NCBI GenBank assembly: GCA_016790815.1 | Contig: JAEUOG010000012.1 | Location: 1-64,000 of the forward strand | From: Dechloromonas sp. | Lineage (GTDB): Bacteria; Pseudomonadota; Gammaproteobacteria; Burkholderiales; Rhodocyclaceae | Direction of reading: 5' to 3' | Length of the DNA stretch: 64,000 bases | Shown: one piece after another, positions 56,201-63,984 of the stretch | Position numbering within the stretch: the first letter of the stretch is position 1 | Layout: each line of letters opens with the position of its first letter | Made by a program: the position numbers and the translations under genes | Notes under the pieces: model-generated | What the model saw: only the letters and a program-made list of their open reading frames with translations | Databases searched by the model: none | Told to the model about the DNA's origin: nothing

Positions 56201-56403
56201 TCGAAAGCGATCAGGATCATTACCCCGGGCTATATTGTGCGTTCACCGGCAACCGACTGAACCAGGATGACCATGCCGGCATCGTGTTCAGCAATCAGGC
56301 CAAGGTTATCGGCAACTTCTCGTCAACCGAGTTCAGCCTCTTCGTGAGCGGTGTTGAGCCGGAAAGCTTCGGCAACGGGAACCTCCGGGTACGAACAATG
56401 TAG
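53287..56403 (+). CDS. DUF6519 domain protein, candidate tail-fibre/receptor protein
   Basis: 1038 residues from the ATG at 53287 (AGGGAGAG upstream). The N-terminal DUF6519 domain opens ADLSRATFDKARRYRSVRMQ, then GRVQLDADFNEQQDILNHRI, as in proteins at the end of tail-like clusters. A middle Ig-like part follows (GPLQVGVANGQFPVAKARV). From about residue 618 (DNA about 55140) the protein becomes a beta-helix (FQFADSHEVRFSRVLMAGSS) interrupted by a helical, Lys/Glu-rich stretch (about 760-860; EERKKLAQEIESVLKG). Codon use there is visibly less GC-rich than upstream. It probably forms the distal fibre or receptor-binding part. Confidence 0.75.
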   Translation: MKADLSRATFDKARRYRSVRMQQGRVQLDADFNEQQDILNHRIEIETRDSLGPVAVPIDNPGFGLTPSGTDLTISAGRLYVDGLLCENQGTTTVANQPDVPDTASPVLPAGASVLPLPPVGVTAASINGVVVFNGGSAVAPAEGTYLAYLEAWQRHLSPIDLPVDDTSMREVALGGPDTCTREKTVWQVKLLRAGELNAALTCLSNIAAWNTLTAAPDGRLAARAEASIPPKTPCQLPPEAGYRLLENHLYRVEIHDDASITGKARYKWSRDNGSLASRVVRWLGDPIADEFEVASIGRDDVLAITAGCWVEFYDDTHELLGQPGPLVPVIRTEGNVVTVDLSKLIGHALDKALFPRNPRVRRWDGVAEIKPAAINSPTGWEELAQDGIELKFAPGSFRIGDYWLIPARTATAAIEWPQENSKPAFLAPAGVLRAFAKLALLEFKAGAWLPISDCHPLFPSLTQLTQLHYVGGDGQSIKTNPPPNKPPFASLPGPLQVGVANGQFPVAKARVLFTALNGRLPNGGATMIVETGIDGLASIVWSVASDPTQPVQHAKAELLIPGQDTPVTGRYLPVHFTAQLALASEVAYDPSGCADLLNANAFTVQQAIDELCKRPQSGGCCTTVGLAGEYETLDLAIGTLLKDGFEDICICLLPGQHALKDNLIFSGKKPTKIHVHGAGNASRLMLGKSNIRFQTFASLVFEDFVIVKGDTEPGFQFADSHEVRFSRVLMAGSSSVGNSLLRITDTSRLVMENCKLLAFVRDSMEKLEKLSQKFPGLKAHGDFFSYLMLGNQDELKSTVDSLIALKPEERKKLAQEIESVLKGNGAADFSMAEQRSLATLARVIAGNTKDSRAVRNTLLALDSAIRTTQPSFALALDGVREATLIDNHLRGRISIFGEASIFPDLDEHQRKGLGSAIAQGEVSFDPFGSLVLERNVFQGMRLSDSALKNVVGAFKGKLPVWEYLQVSNNQIESDQDHYPGLYCAFTGNRLNQDDHAGIVFSNQAKVIGNFSSTEFSLFVSGVEPESFGNGNLRVRTM

Positions 56404-56408
56404 TGTGT

Positions 56409-56444
56409 TGTGCGATGACCGAGATGGTGAACGGTCATCGCACA
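56409..56444 (+). terminator. Hairpin after the last eCIS gene
   Basis: Perfect 12-bp stem (TGTGCGATGACC / GGTCATCGCACA) with a 12-nt loop, 6 bp after the DUF6519 stop. It has no T-run, so it may be a processing or pause site more than a classical terminator. Confidence 0.5.
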
Positions 56445-56494
56445 GAAAGCATGGGGTGCCGGGGCTTAGCCCGCACGTTCAGCGCGCACCAGCA

Positions 56495-56623
56495 CTATCG
56501 GTAATGGCCGTGATGGTGGCCGTGATGGTGGCCGCGATGATAACCAGGTCCAACCGGCACGAATATCGGGAAGCAACCGCTGAGCGTAACGGCAATTAGC
56601 AGGCCGGCAATAATGCGTTTCAT
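56495..56623 (-). CDS. Tiny His/Gly-rich lipoprotein (42 aa)
   Basis: Start at 56623 with AAAGGAGAG upstream on the minus strand. The signal peptide MKRIIAGLLIAVTLSGC ends in a good lipobox (LSGC), so the mature protein is a lipid-anchored peptide of about 26 residues. The tail HRGHHHGHHHGHYR is almost purely His and Gly and should bind transition metals. The His codons arise from three near-identical copies of a 12-bp unit (GATGGTGGCCGT on the plus strand). Confidence 0.7.
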   Translation of the reverse strand: MKRIIAGLLIAVTLSGCFPIFVPVGPGYHRGHHHGHHHGHYR

Positions 56624-56717
56624 CACTTCTCTCCTTTTGGCAGGTGTGTAAGTGAATAACGCGGGACGTGCATATCGAACCGACGCGAAATTGTTACCGC
56701 ATGTAAGCGGCTGGCCA

Positions 56718-56759
56718 GCTTTCAAATTTAGCCATTTTTTCCCGTTGACCGCAGAAGCC
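56718..56759 (-). repeat. Dispersed CGGTCAACCG repeat, copy k (intergenic)
   Basis: Reverse copy between the small lipoprotein and the hybrid kinase gene: GCTTTCAAATTTAGCCATTT then TTTCCCGTTGACCGCAGAAG. Confidence 0.85.
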
Positions 56760-56826
56760 CGAATTTCGGTGCGGAACAGCACCAGGTCAGGTGCTCAGGG
56801 AGAACCAAACGAGCTCAATCCGCCGA

Positions 56827-59817
56827 TCAACCGTCGCACTTCTCCAGCCACCTCAACAAGGTTTCATAGAGCCTGTCCGGATCGACCGGTTTGCCAATAT
56901 GGTCGTTCATGCCAGCGTTCAGGCAGATCTGGCGATCCTCATCGAAGGCATTGGCGGTCATCGCCAGGATTGGGACTTGCGCGTAATTGAGCAGCATCCG
57001 GACCGCCATGGTGGCTTCTACGCCATTCATGAGGGGCATCTGCATGTCCATCAGGATCAGGGCGTAGACGTATTTTTTGGCCAGTTTAAGCACCTGCAAG
57101 CCATCATCCGCCAGGTCGACGATGAAGCCCGCATCCTCGAGCAATCCACGCGAAACCTCCTGGTTGATCGGTTCGTCTTCGGCGAGCAGGACGCGGGTGC
57201 CGGCGTATTCATCAAGCAGGCGCTCATGGGCAGACTTGCCGGTAACAGTCGGCGCTGGCAGGACGGCATCGGTGGATTTACCCAGTCGCACGGTGAACCA
57301 GAAGGTGCTGCCTACACCCGGGGTGCTCTCCACGCCGATCTCTCCCCCCATCAGTTGCACGAGACGCTTGCTGATGGCCAGGCCCAGGCCGGTGCCGCCG
57401 TACTTGCGGGTCATCGACCCATCGGCCTGCTCGAAGGCGGTAAAGATTTTCTTTTGATCTTCGGCGGAAATGCCGATGCCGGTGTCGGCGATTTCGATGT
57501 GCAGCAGAACTGTTTCCGGATTGTCTTCCAGCAGACGGGCGCGCACGGTGATCGAGCCATGATCGGTGAACTTGAGGGCGTTGCCGGTCAGGTTGAGCAG
57601 GACCTGTCCGAGGCGTAGGGGGTCGCCAAGGAACGCCATGCGGGAAACGTCGGATTCAAGATCGACCAACAGCTTGAGTTGTTTTGCGTCGGCCTTGTGG
57701 CCGAGCAGGCTGAGGAGGTTTTCCAGCACTTCGCCGAACCTGAAGTGTATGGATTCGAGGGTCAGGCGCTCGGCTTCAATCTTGGAGATGTCGAGGATGT
57801 CGTTGATGACGGCAAGCAGGTGTTGCGCGGAGCTCTTGCTCTTGTTGAGCCAGTCGATCTGTTGCGGATCGGTGGCGCGTTGCAGCGCCATGTCGACCAT
57901 GCCCATGACGCCGTTCATCGGCGTACGCAGTTCGTGACTCATGTTCGATATAAACTGGCTCTTGGCGATGTTGGCGGCCTCCGCGGCGTCCTTGGCGATG
58001 GAGAGTTCCGCCGTGCGTGTTTCGACCAGTTTTTCAAGATGGTGGCGATACTGGTCGAGTTCGGCTTCTGCTGTCACGCGCTCGGAAATGTCGCGGCTGA
58101 TCATGATGAAGCGCTGGGCGGACTGAGCAGCCACTTGCATGGGAGCCACGGATAGCTCAAACCAGTGCTCGCCTTGAGGCAAGGGCAAGCGGATAGTCAC
58201 GCCACTAGAAAAACCGTTTTGCTTTGCCTCATCGATGGCGCGCTGGCAAGCACTGGCAGCATCTGGCGGCAACACATCAGCAAACCGCTTGCCCATGAAC
58301 ACTTCCGGCGGGGCCGCCAGCAGGTCGGTACGATGGGTGTGGTAGTTGAAGATACGGCCTTCGGCATCCACTTCAAACAGCAGATCGGGCAAGGCATCCA
58401 GCGTGGCTTGCAACTGACTGCGCGCCGCCTTGATGGCTTCATCGGTTTGCTTGCGTTCAGTAGTGTCGCTGGCCTCGATAAGGAAGAACTGAAAATTCCC
58501 GTCCGCGTCGCGTATGGCTGTCGTGGCAGCATCTGCGGTTCGGGTGACCCCGTTATCAAGCTGATAGATATCTTCTGTCAGGATGGACTCGGAAGACGCC
58601 ATCGCCTTCCGCAGTCGGTCGGGCCAAATCTGATGCCATTCCGGGAGGTCGCGCCAAGATGGCGAAAGCCAGAACAGTTTGCCGACAAAGTCCTCCCTCT
58701 TCACTCCAATTTTGTTTAACGCGGTCTCGTTGATGTCCAGAACTACGCCGTCGGCGTTGAGTATGGCCACGAACTCAAACTGCTGATTGAACACCGCACG
58801 ATACTTCGCCTCTCTCTGGCGCAACAGGTTTTCCCCCTGCCTAAGCGTTTCCAGTAGCTGATTGAAGCTGCCAATAAGTTGGCCGATTTCATCCTGCCGG
58901 AGGATCGGCAGCGGCTGGCGTGGCCAGCCCGATTCCGACTGGCTGACCAGAGCATTTACGGTCGCCTGCATCGGCGCAAACTCGCGTCGCAGAAGCCACC
59001 AGATCAATCCACCGGCTAGAAGGGTGAGAAGCATCGTGGCAATCAGCACGCGTTGCTGCATTGCGTGAATAGGCGCGAAGGCTTCCGCGGTCGGTAACAA
59101 GGCTGACACGTACCAACCCGTTACAGGAATTTTCCTGCTCGACCTCAGCATCTCCACGCCGCGCGAGTTGACGAATGTTTCAGTCACTTCATGGCCTTGA
59201 AGAAAGCGGTCGATCATCGAGTTGACCCCGGGAGCTGGAAGCGTCTCCATGATGCGGGCCTTGTCGGAGGCTGTAACAATCAGCCGTGCCTCCGGTGCGA
59301 TAAGCAGATAGCTGCCGGTCTTGCCGAAGACGCTGTTCTGAATCTTGTCCAAATAGTTGGGCAGCCCCAGGTTCGTCACTCCGGCAACGGCACCGATGAC
59401 TTTACCATGGGTGTCGCGAATCGGCGCTGTCATGCCGAACACGGGCATCCCTAGTTTCTTCCCCATGACGGGCGTGCTGATATTGGATTTCCCCTCCTTC
59501 AGCGCCGCCGCAATGGTTTCAATGTCCATGTAATTGACGCCGATGCGCCCGGTTTCGGGCAGGCTGTCGGCAATCGCCGTGCCGTCCGCGCGGTAGATGA
59601 TGGCGCCGCCGTTGAAAAGGCTGGGCAGAACCACGCGCTGAGCAAGGAATTCCTGCAGTGCCGCTGGATTGTCCAGCATGGCTGGGGTGATTCGTGCTCC
59701 GATCGATTCGAGCCATTTGAGGCGCTCACTCAGTTCACGATCGGCTTCCGCCGCCAGCATGGATACCGACGACTGCTGCTGATTGCCCAACAGATGCTTC
59801 ATGTCCTCGCGCAACAT
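56827..59817 (-). CDS. Hybrid sensor kinase, apparently 5'-truncated (first membrane helix missing)
   Basis: 996 residues as called. Residues 1-250 are a cache-type periplasmic sensor ([31 protein letters not shown]); TM at about 257-276; a HAMP-like linker; PAS (about 336-455); a second PAS (about 465-580); HisKA with His628 in MSHELRTP; HATPase; receiver (about 874-996) with Asp924 in LILMDMQMP. Family members start with a membrane helix before the cache domain; here the frame runs upstream only to a TAA 57 bp before this ATG, with no hydrophobic segment and no ribosome site. The adjacent KfrA-like gene begins just beyond, so a recombination probably removed the 5' end. Sensing, and perhaps function, may be lost. 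Confidence 0.8.
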   Translation of the reverse strand: MLREDMKHLLGNQQQSSVSMLAAEADRELSERLKWLESIGARITPAMLDNPAALQEFLAQRVVLPSLFNGGAIIYRADGTAIADSLPETGRIGVNYMDIETIAAALKEGKSNISTPVMGKKLGMPVFGMTAPIRDTHGKVIGAVAGVTNLGLPNYLDKIQNSVFGKTGSYLLIAPEARLIVTASDKARIMETLPAPGVNSMIDRFLQGHEVTETFVNSRGVEMLRSSRKIPVTGWYVSALLPTAEAFAPIHAMQQRVLIATMLLTLLAGGLIWWLLRREFAPMQATVNALVSQSESGWPRQPLPILRQDEIGQLIGSFNQLLETLRQGENLLRQREAKYRAVFNQQFEFVAILNADGVVLDINETALNKIGVKREDFVGKLFWLSPSWRDLPEWHQIWPDRLRKAMASSESILTEDIYQLDNGVTRTADAATTAIRDADGNFQFFLIEASDTTERKQTDEAIKAARSQLQATLDALPDLLFEVDAEGRIFNYHTHRTDLLAAPPEVFMGKRFADVLPPDAASACQRAIDEAKQNGFSSGVTIRLPLPQGEHWFELSVAPMQVAAQSAQRFIMISRDISERVTAEAELDQYRHHLEKLVETRTAELSIAKDAAEAANIAKSQFISNMSHELRTPMNGVMGMVDMALQRATDPQQIDWLNKSKSSAQHLLAVINDILDISKIEAERLTLESIHFRFGEVLENLLSLLGHKADAKQLKLLVDLESDVSRMAFLGDPLRLGQVLLNLTGNALKFTDHGSITVRARLLEDNPETVLLHIEIADTGIGISAEDQKKIFTAFEQADGSMTRKYGGTGLGLAISKRLVQLMGGEIGVESTPGVGSTFWFTVRLGKSTDAVLPAPTVTGKSAHERLLDEYAGTRVLLAEDEPINQEVSRGLLEDAGFIVDLADDGLQVLKLAKKYVYALILMDMQMPLMNGVEATMAVRMLLNYAQVPILAMTANAFDEDRQICLNAGMNDHIGKPVDPDRLYETLLRWLEKCDG

Positions 59818-59870
59818 CCGGCTGCTGTAGAGGGTCGGCCGGGAATCATGAAAAATTCCCCGAAAATAGC

Positions 59871-60947
59871 CTACTTGTCTGAATTAAAAAGCGAATTTTG
59901 ACTGTCAACACTATTCTTCTTTGCGTTGACGCTCTTTGCCTGTGGCGCCTGTAATGCCGCGAGCCTTTCAAAGATTTTCTCGTGGCTGACGACAACGGCT
60001 TTCGCCGCCATCAGTTCGGATTCCAGCCGCTGCCCCGTTTCCGCAGTCTCCTGTAGCTTGCTGACGTTCGCTTGGTTTTCCTTGTCCAGATCGGTCACCC
60101 GCGCATTGGCTTGCGCCAATTGCGCTAACAACTGTTGGTTTTTCACCTCGGCAACGGCCAACTGCTCTTTGGCCGAACGCAGTGATCGTAACTCGCCCTC
60201 TTGTCGATGAAGTTCACTGCGTGCATTTCCAAGCTCACTTGATAGCCTGGCATTGCTTTCGTGGCTACTGATCAATTCTTGCTGCTTGGTATTCACCGAG
60301 TCCTTGGCAGAACGTAATTCGCCCTGCAGGAACTGAATCTGTTGTTCGGATTGCCGTTGATCCTGCTCCCGTTGTTCTTTGGCTGCAGTACGGAAATGCT
60401 CCAGCGCTTCGCGGGCGTGTTGATGCTTCTCTTCCAGGGAAAGACGATGCGTTTCCTCCTTGGTTAGTTGTCCTTCCATGTCCTGAATGCGCTGAGCCAT
60501 TTGAGCACGGGCAATCCGCTCTTCCTGAAGCGCCGCCACGGTGTTCGCATGAGCGGTTTTTTCATTGGACAGATCGAGGGCTTGACGTTCGACCTGTCCA
60601 CGGAACGATTCGACCTCGTTACGCAAGGCAGTCATGACGTCGTTCAGAGACGCGATTTCCGCTTTGTGTTTGTCGGTCAGTGCGGTCACGCGCTGATCGG
60701 CTTCCAGATGCAGACGTTCGGCCAGCCTGGCTGACAGATCCTGAATGGCATCGCTGACCGCGACCTGGGTGCCGGTGTTCCCGCCTTCCTCTTCCTCGAT
60801 CTCCTTGAGGTAGCGGTGAATCGTGCCTTTCGAGCCGGTGTTGCCCAATTCGCCACGGATGGCATCGATCGACGGGTAACGCCCCATCGCCAACAGGTTG
60901 TCTCGCGCTCTCACCACTTCTGACTTGTAGATTCCGGCTCTGGCCAT
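59871..60947 (-). CDS. KfrA-like coiled-coil DNA-binding protein
   Basis: 358 residues. The N-terminal domain (about 1-60: GIYKSEVVRARDNLLAMGRYPS, then GSKGTIHRYLKEIEEE) is the KfrA DNA-binding type found on plasmids and mobile elements. The rest (about 70-335) is a long coiled coil rich in Gln, Glu, Lys and Ala (EELRSLRSAKEQLAVAEVK-like heptads). KfrA proteins bind operator palindromes, repress their own gene and may aid partition or nucleoid-like organisation. It lies at the boundary with the truncated kinase and has its own operator-like site upstream. Confidence 0.82.
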   Translation of the reverse strand: MARAGIYKSEVVRARDNLLAMGRYPSIDAIRGELGNTGSKGTIHRYLKEIEEEEGGNTGTQVAVSDAIQDLSARLAERLHLEADQRVTALTDKHKAEIASLNDVMTALRNEVESFRGQVERQALDLSNEKTAHANTVAALQEERIARAQMAQRIQDMEGQLTKEETHRLSLEEKHQHAREALEHFRTAAKEQREQDQRQSEQQIQFLQGELRSAKDSVNTKQQELISSHESNARLSSELGNARSELHRQEGELRSLRSAKEQLAVAEVKNQQLLAQLAQANARVTDLDKENQANVSKLQETAETGQRLESELMAAKAVVVSHEKIFERLAALQAPQAKSVNAKKNSVDSQNSLFNSDK

Positions 60948-61258
60948 GGCATCCTCGAATTTCGTACTGTATTACGTAATATGATATTACATACTAATTC
61001 AATAAAATTCAAGGCCGCAGAAATCGTAATTATAAGACGCGATAATGGTTGATTATTTGTTGTGATATGCGGTCGAGCGGAAAATTCATGTAGGAATGGT
61101 ACGAAATAGCCGGTTCGCTTCCTGACAATTTGCGTACATAAGCTTTCAAAAATGTAACGCGGGGGTCAGCGTCCTGTTGGTATCGGAATCCTAAGATGGC
61201 ATCACGGTTGGACGAAATGAGTCCGACACGATTAACCCGATGTCACAAGGAGAGAACC
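60948..61258. other. AT-rich intergenic region, divergent kfrA-like and czcE-like genes
   Basis: 311 bp. The KfrA-like operator is next to that gene (60971-60990). The rest is AT-rich with no clear -35/-10 pair. It must hold the promoter for the metal-binding genes. No metal-regulator box was recognised. Confidence 0.45.
60971..60990. promoter_or_regulatory. Palindromic operator upstream of the KfrA-like gene
   Basis: ATTACGTAAT overlaps the perfect 7-1-7 inverted repeat GTAATAT-G-ATATTAC, 24-43 bp before the start codon on the minus strand. Position and symmetry fit autoregulation, which is known for KfrA. Confidence 0.5.
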
Positions 61259-61651
61259 ATGAAAACGAAATTTTCCAAACTTGCCCTGATTGCTGCGATT
61301 GGCCTCGCTGCTGCCGGAACGAGCTACGCTCACGAAGACTATTCCGAAGCCGGCACCTACCATTGGCTGAGCCACGTTTCAGAAAGCAAGAGCGCGCCGA
61401 CGGCAAATCAACAGGCTTCGTTTGGCTACGCTGCCACGAAGAATGCCGACCGCGAAATCACCCTGGCCAGCGGCAGCAAGTATCTGAACGTGACACGCCT
61501 TGAGACCGTCAAGATCAATATCGGTGGCAAGAGCATCGTCTGGACCTTCGATACGCTCGGTACCGCACCGTTTCCGCTCGCCAAGATCGTATCTGGAGCC
61601 GACGGCATCACAGTCTATGTAACCGAGAACCCTTCCTACCAAGGCGGTTGA
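61259..61651 (+). CDS. CzcE-like periplasmic metal-binding protein
   Basis: 130 residues from the ATG at 61259 (AAGGAGAG at 61247-61254). Signal peptide MKTKFSKLALIAAIGLAAAG, cleaved after SYAHE-like residues. The mature domain (SEAGTYHWLSHVSESKSA, ASFGYAATKNADREITL, YLNVTRLETVKINIGGKSIVWTFDT in parts) matches the CzcE family, whose Cupriavidus member is a periplasmic copper-binding protein of the czc locus. It is followed by copK after a 12-bp hairpin, suggesting a small metal-response unit. Confidence 0.82.
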   Translation: MKTKFSKLALIAAIGLAAAGTSYAHEDYSEAGTYHWLSHVSESKSAPTANQQASFGYAATKNADREITLASGSKYLNVTRLETVKINIGGKSIVWTFDTLGTAPFPLAKIVSGADGITVYVTENPSYQGG

Positions 61652-61660
61652 TCAGCCTGA

Positions 61661-61690
61661 CCGATGAGTGACGAAATTGTCACTCATCGG
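61661..61690 (+). terminator. Intercistronic hairpin between czcE-like and copK
   Basis: Perfect 12-bp stem (CCGATGAGTGAC / GTCACTCATCGG), 6-nt loop, no T-run. It could attenuate or stabilise the upstream message rather than end it. Confidence 0.55.
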
Positions 61691-61756
61691 TTGGCAAATT
61701 GTCAGGATCAACTCACTAATATTTATATGCGGTACAACTTCTTGAGGAGATTTAAA

Positions 61757-62035
61757 ATGTTGAAAAAAATGCTTGCAATCGTGGCCCTGAGCTCACTGGG
61801 TGTTTCCGCCTATGCCGTTGATGCATCTCAAGTGCAGAAGTCCATCGAACTGAAAGACGGCTCGACGGTTTATATCTTCAAAGACGGAAAGATGGGCATG
61901 GAGGACAAATATGGTCGTGCGACATACATGGAGTCTGGTCACGTGATGGAAACCAAGGATGGCAAAAAAATCATCATGAACGGAAATGAAATCTGGCGTG
62001 TTGATGAATTGCTGCACAAAGATCACCGCGGCTAA
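61757..62035 (+). CDS. copK: CopK family periplasmic copper-binding protein
   Basis: 92 residues from the ATG at 61757 (GAGGAGA upstream). The signal peptide MLKKMLAIVALSSLGVSAYA is followed by VDASQVQKSIELKDGSTVYI and the Met-rich core KDGKMGMEDKYGRATYMESG with KKIIMNGNEIWRVDELL. CopK of Cupriavidus binds Cu(I) and Cu(II) via Met and His residues in the periplasm; the Met-rich core here is well preserved. It is convergent with the HD-GYP gene, 9 bp apart. Confidence 0.9.
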   Translation: MLKKMLAIVALSSLGVSAYAVDASQVQKSIELKDGSTVYIFKDGKMGMEDKYGRATYMESGHVMETKDGKKIIMNGNEIWRVDELLHKDHRG

Positions 62036-62044
62036 GAGATCGCC

Positions 62045-63349
62045 TCATACAGTAGCGGCTCCTTCGGGGGCCGTTTTCATTTTGAAGCACCGCTCAAGCA
62101 TTACCTTCAATTCCAGTATCCATTGGGCGTGATCTCTGGTCTGGCCTTGCTCGTAGAGCATCGGGGCAACCTGTCGGAAGACGGCATAGATCGCCGGATC
62201 GAAATGCTGCCCAACCTCGCGTTCCATGATGCTCAGCGTCTCGTCCAATGACAAAGCCGGTTTGTAGGGACGAACGGAGGTCAGTGCATCGAACACGTCG
62301 ACCAGGGCAAAGATTCTTGCGGCAAGCGGGATCACCTCTCCCGAAAGTCCGTCTGGATAGCCTTTCCCGTCAAAGCGTTCGTGATGATGCCGGATGGTCT
62401 TCTCGGCACCGGCCAACCAGGGATTGCCGGCGACGATCTCGATGCCCAGTACGGCGTGAGTCTGCATGACCTGAAATTCTTCGCTCGTCAGCCGTCCAGG
62501 TTTCAACAGAATCTGATCCGGAATGCCAATTTTTCCAACGTCGTGGAGAAAGGCGCCCAGCACCAGTTCGGCAATGGTTTCCTTGTCTACGCCCACCGCT
62601 TCGGCAAGTGTGACCGCATAGCAGGTAACCCGGTAGTTATGGGCGTCGGTGTCCGCGTCACGCTTGGCGATGGCGTTTCCAAGGGAGCGCAGCAGTGAAA
62701 GATTGGACTCCAGGAGTCGAGACGACAATGCCACCGTTCGGCTCAGCAATCCTGACATCAATGGGTAAAGCAACAAGGCCGCAATGAATACCGATATAGA
62801 GGCCGTCAAGGCAGCCCAGCGAATCTGCTGTTTTCTCTCTTGCAGCGCCGACCGGGACACCAGGCTGATTCCCTCGACATAGCCTGCAAGACGACCGTCA
62901 TTGGCGGTTATCGGCAGAATGACCTGGACCAGTTCCTCTCCTGCCACGGGGATTCGCTTGCTATGGCTATTGGGCGGGATTGGCCATGGATGGCGCTGCT
63001 GTCGGGCAACCTCTTTCAATGCTTCGGGTAGTGGTCGCCAGGCATCAAACAGCATCTCGGCATTGGGTGCAAAAACACGAATCCCGACAAACTCGTCGGT
63101 CAGCAACTGCGAAATCGCGGAGTGACCATCACCTTTCTCTCCGCTGACAGCCAATTGCATTGCAGGCGACTCGAAATGCCTGACCCCCGCAATGGCTTGC
63201 TCAAGGGTACGCTGCTCGACGCGATACGATTCGACCCAATAGGCAAGACCTCCCGCGAGGCTTCCAACCAGGAGCGCGCCGATGCCAAGGCGTCGCGCCA
63301 ACATGCGGCGCAATTGCCGGGGAGTTTCAGGAAGCTCGAAGGTTTTCAT
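62045..63349 (-). CDS. HD-GYP domain cyclic-di-GMP phosphodiesterase
   Basis: 434 residues. TM1 (about 20-38, LGIGALLVGSLAGGLAYWV) and TM2 (about 183-203, LTASISVFIAALLLYPLM) flank a periplasmic sensor of about 140 residues. The HD-GYP domain (about 225-400) has AHNYRVTCYAVTLAEAVG, GAFLHDVGKIGIPDQ, HHHERFDGKGYPDGLSG and VDVFDALTSVRPYK, so all metal and GYP residues are present and the enzyme should hydrolyse c-di-GMP. It overlaps the FlgB-like gene start-to-stop by 4 nt, so the pair is coupled. Confidence 0.93.
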   Translation of the reverse strand: MKTFELPETPRQLRRMLARRLGIGALLVGSLAGGLAYWVESYRVEQRTLEQAIAGVRHFESPAMQLAVSGEKGDGHSAISQLLTDEFVGIRVFAPNAEMLFDAWRPLPEALKEVARQQRHPWPIPPNSHSKRIPVAGEELVQVILPITANDGRLAGYVEGISLVSRSALQERKQQIRWAALTASISVFIAALLLYPLMSGLLSRTVALSSRLLESNLSLLRSLGNAIAKRDADTDAHNYRVTCYAVTLAEAVGVDKETIAELVLGAFLHDVGKIGIPDQILLKPGRLTSEEFQVMQTHAVLGIEIVAGNPWLAGAEKTIRHHHERFDGKGYPDGLSGEVIPLAARIFALVDVFDALTSVRPYKPALSLDETLSIMEREVGQHFDPAIYAVFRQVAPMLYEQGQTRDHAQWILELKVMLERCFKMKTAPEGAATV

Positions 63350-63984
63350 TTTAAATTCTGCAGTAATTCCATGAAGTGCTTGAAGTGACCGCTAACTCGA
63401 TCCAGAGAAAACTGGTACATCAGCGAATTTTCAGAGAACTTCTGTCGCTCTGCGTCCATTTCTACAGTATTACCATCGGCTGCGGTTTGATACGGCACAT
63501 GGTACTTCAGCGGGAACGGTGGTGCCTGCATGCCCCCTGATAAATGGCCGGTAGCGGTGGTTGCCAATGGCAACGATCCCGATGCACCTTTGACGATTTG
63601 GGCGGCCTCTTCGATATCGATATCGACGGCCTTGTAGCCTGGCGTATCGGCATTGGCGATATTCGACGCCAGGATTTGCTGTCGATAAACTCGAACGCCC
63701 AGCATTTTCTGCTGAAAATCATGACCGGCATGACCACCTTGTCCGATTGAGAAATGGTTGGGATGGGCAGATGACGTGCTGGATGCCGTCCCGGCAACTT
63801 GCCCGCCGTGAGCGCCGTGGTTGCCTTCGGGATTGTTGGCCTTTTGAGCAATCGCCTGATTCAATGCTTGGGAAAACCCCCCGTTGTCGGCGTTGGCCGA
63901 CGCCCCTCCATGCCCCTCATGACCGCCCTGAACCGAAGATAAAGGTGTGTTGGCAGCCGGTGGAATGGATGGAATTCCTGCCAT
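63346..63984 (-). CDS. FlgB-like flagellar rod protein with His/Gly-rich N-terminal extension
   Basis: 212 residues. From about residue 85 it matches flagellar rod protein FlgB: RQQILASNIANADTPGYKAV is the rod N-terminal motif, and NTVEMDAERQKFSENSLMYQ is the FlgB C-terminal motif. The first 80-odd residues are an unusual low-complexity stretch with GGHEGHGG, GNHGAHGG and GQGGHAGHD, able to bind metal. Ordinary FlgB is about 130-140 residues and lies in a flgBCDE operon; here it is alone and coupled to an HD-GYP gene. Function is therefore uncertain. It ends 16 bp before the window edge. Confidence 0.78.
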   Translation of the reverse strand: MAGIPSIPPAANTPLSSVQGGHEGHGGASANADNGGFSQALNQAIAQKANNPEGNHGAHGGQVAGTASSTSSAHPNHFSIGQGGHAGHDFQQKMLGVRVYRQQILASNIANADTPGYKAVDIDIEEAAQIVKGASGSLPLATTATGHLSGGMQAPPFPLKYHVPYQTAADGNTVEMDAERQKFSENSLMYQFSLDRVSGHFKHFMELLQNLK

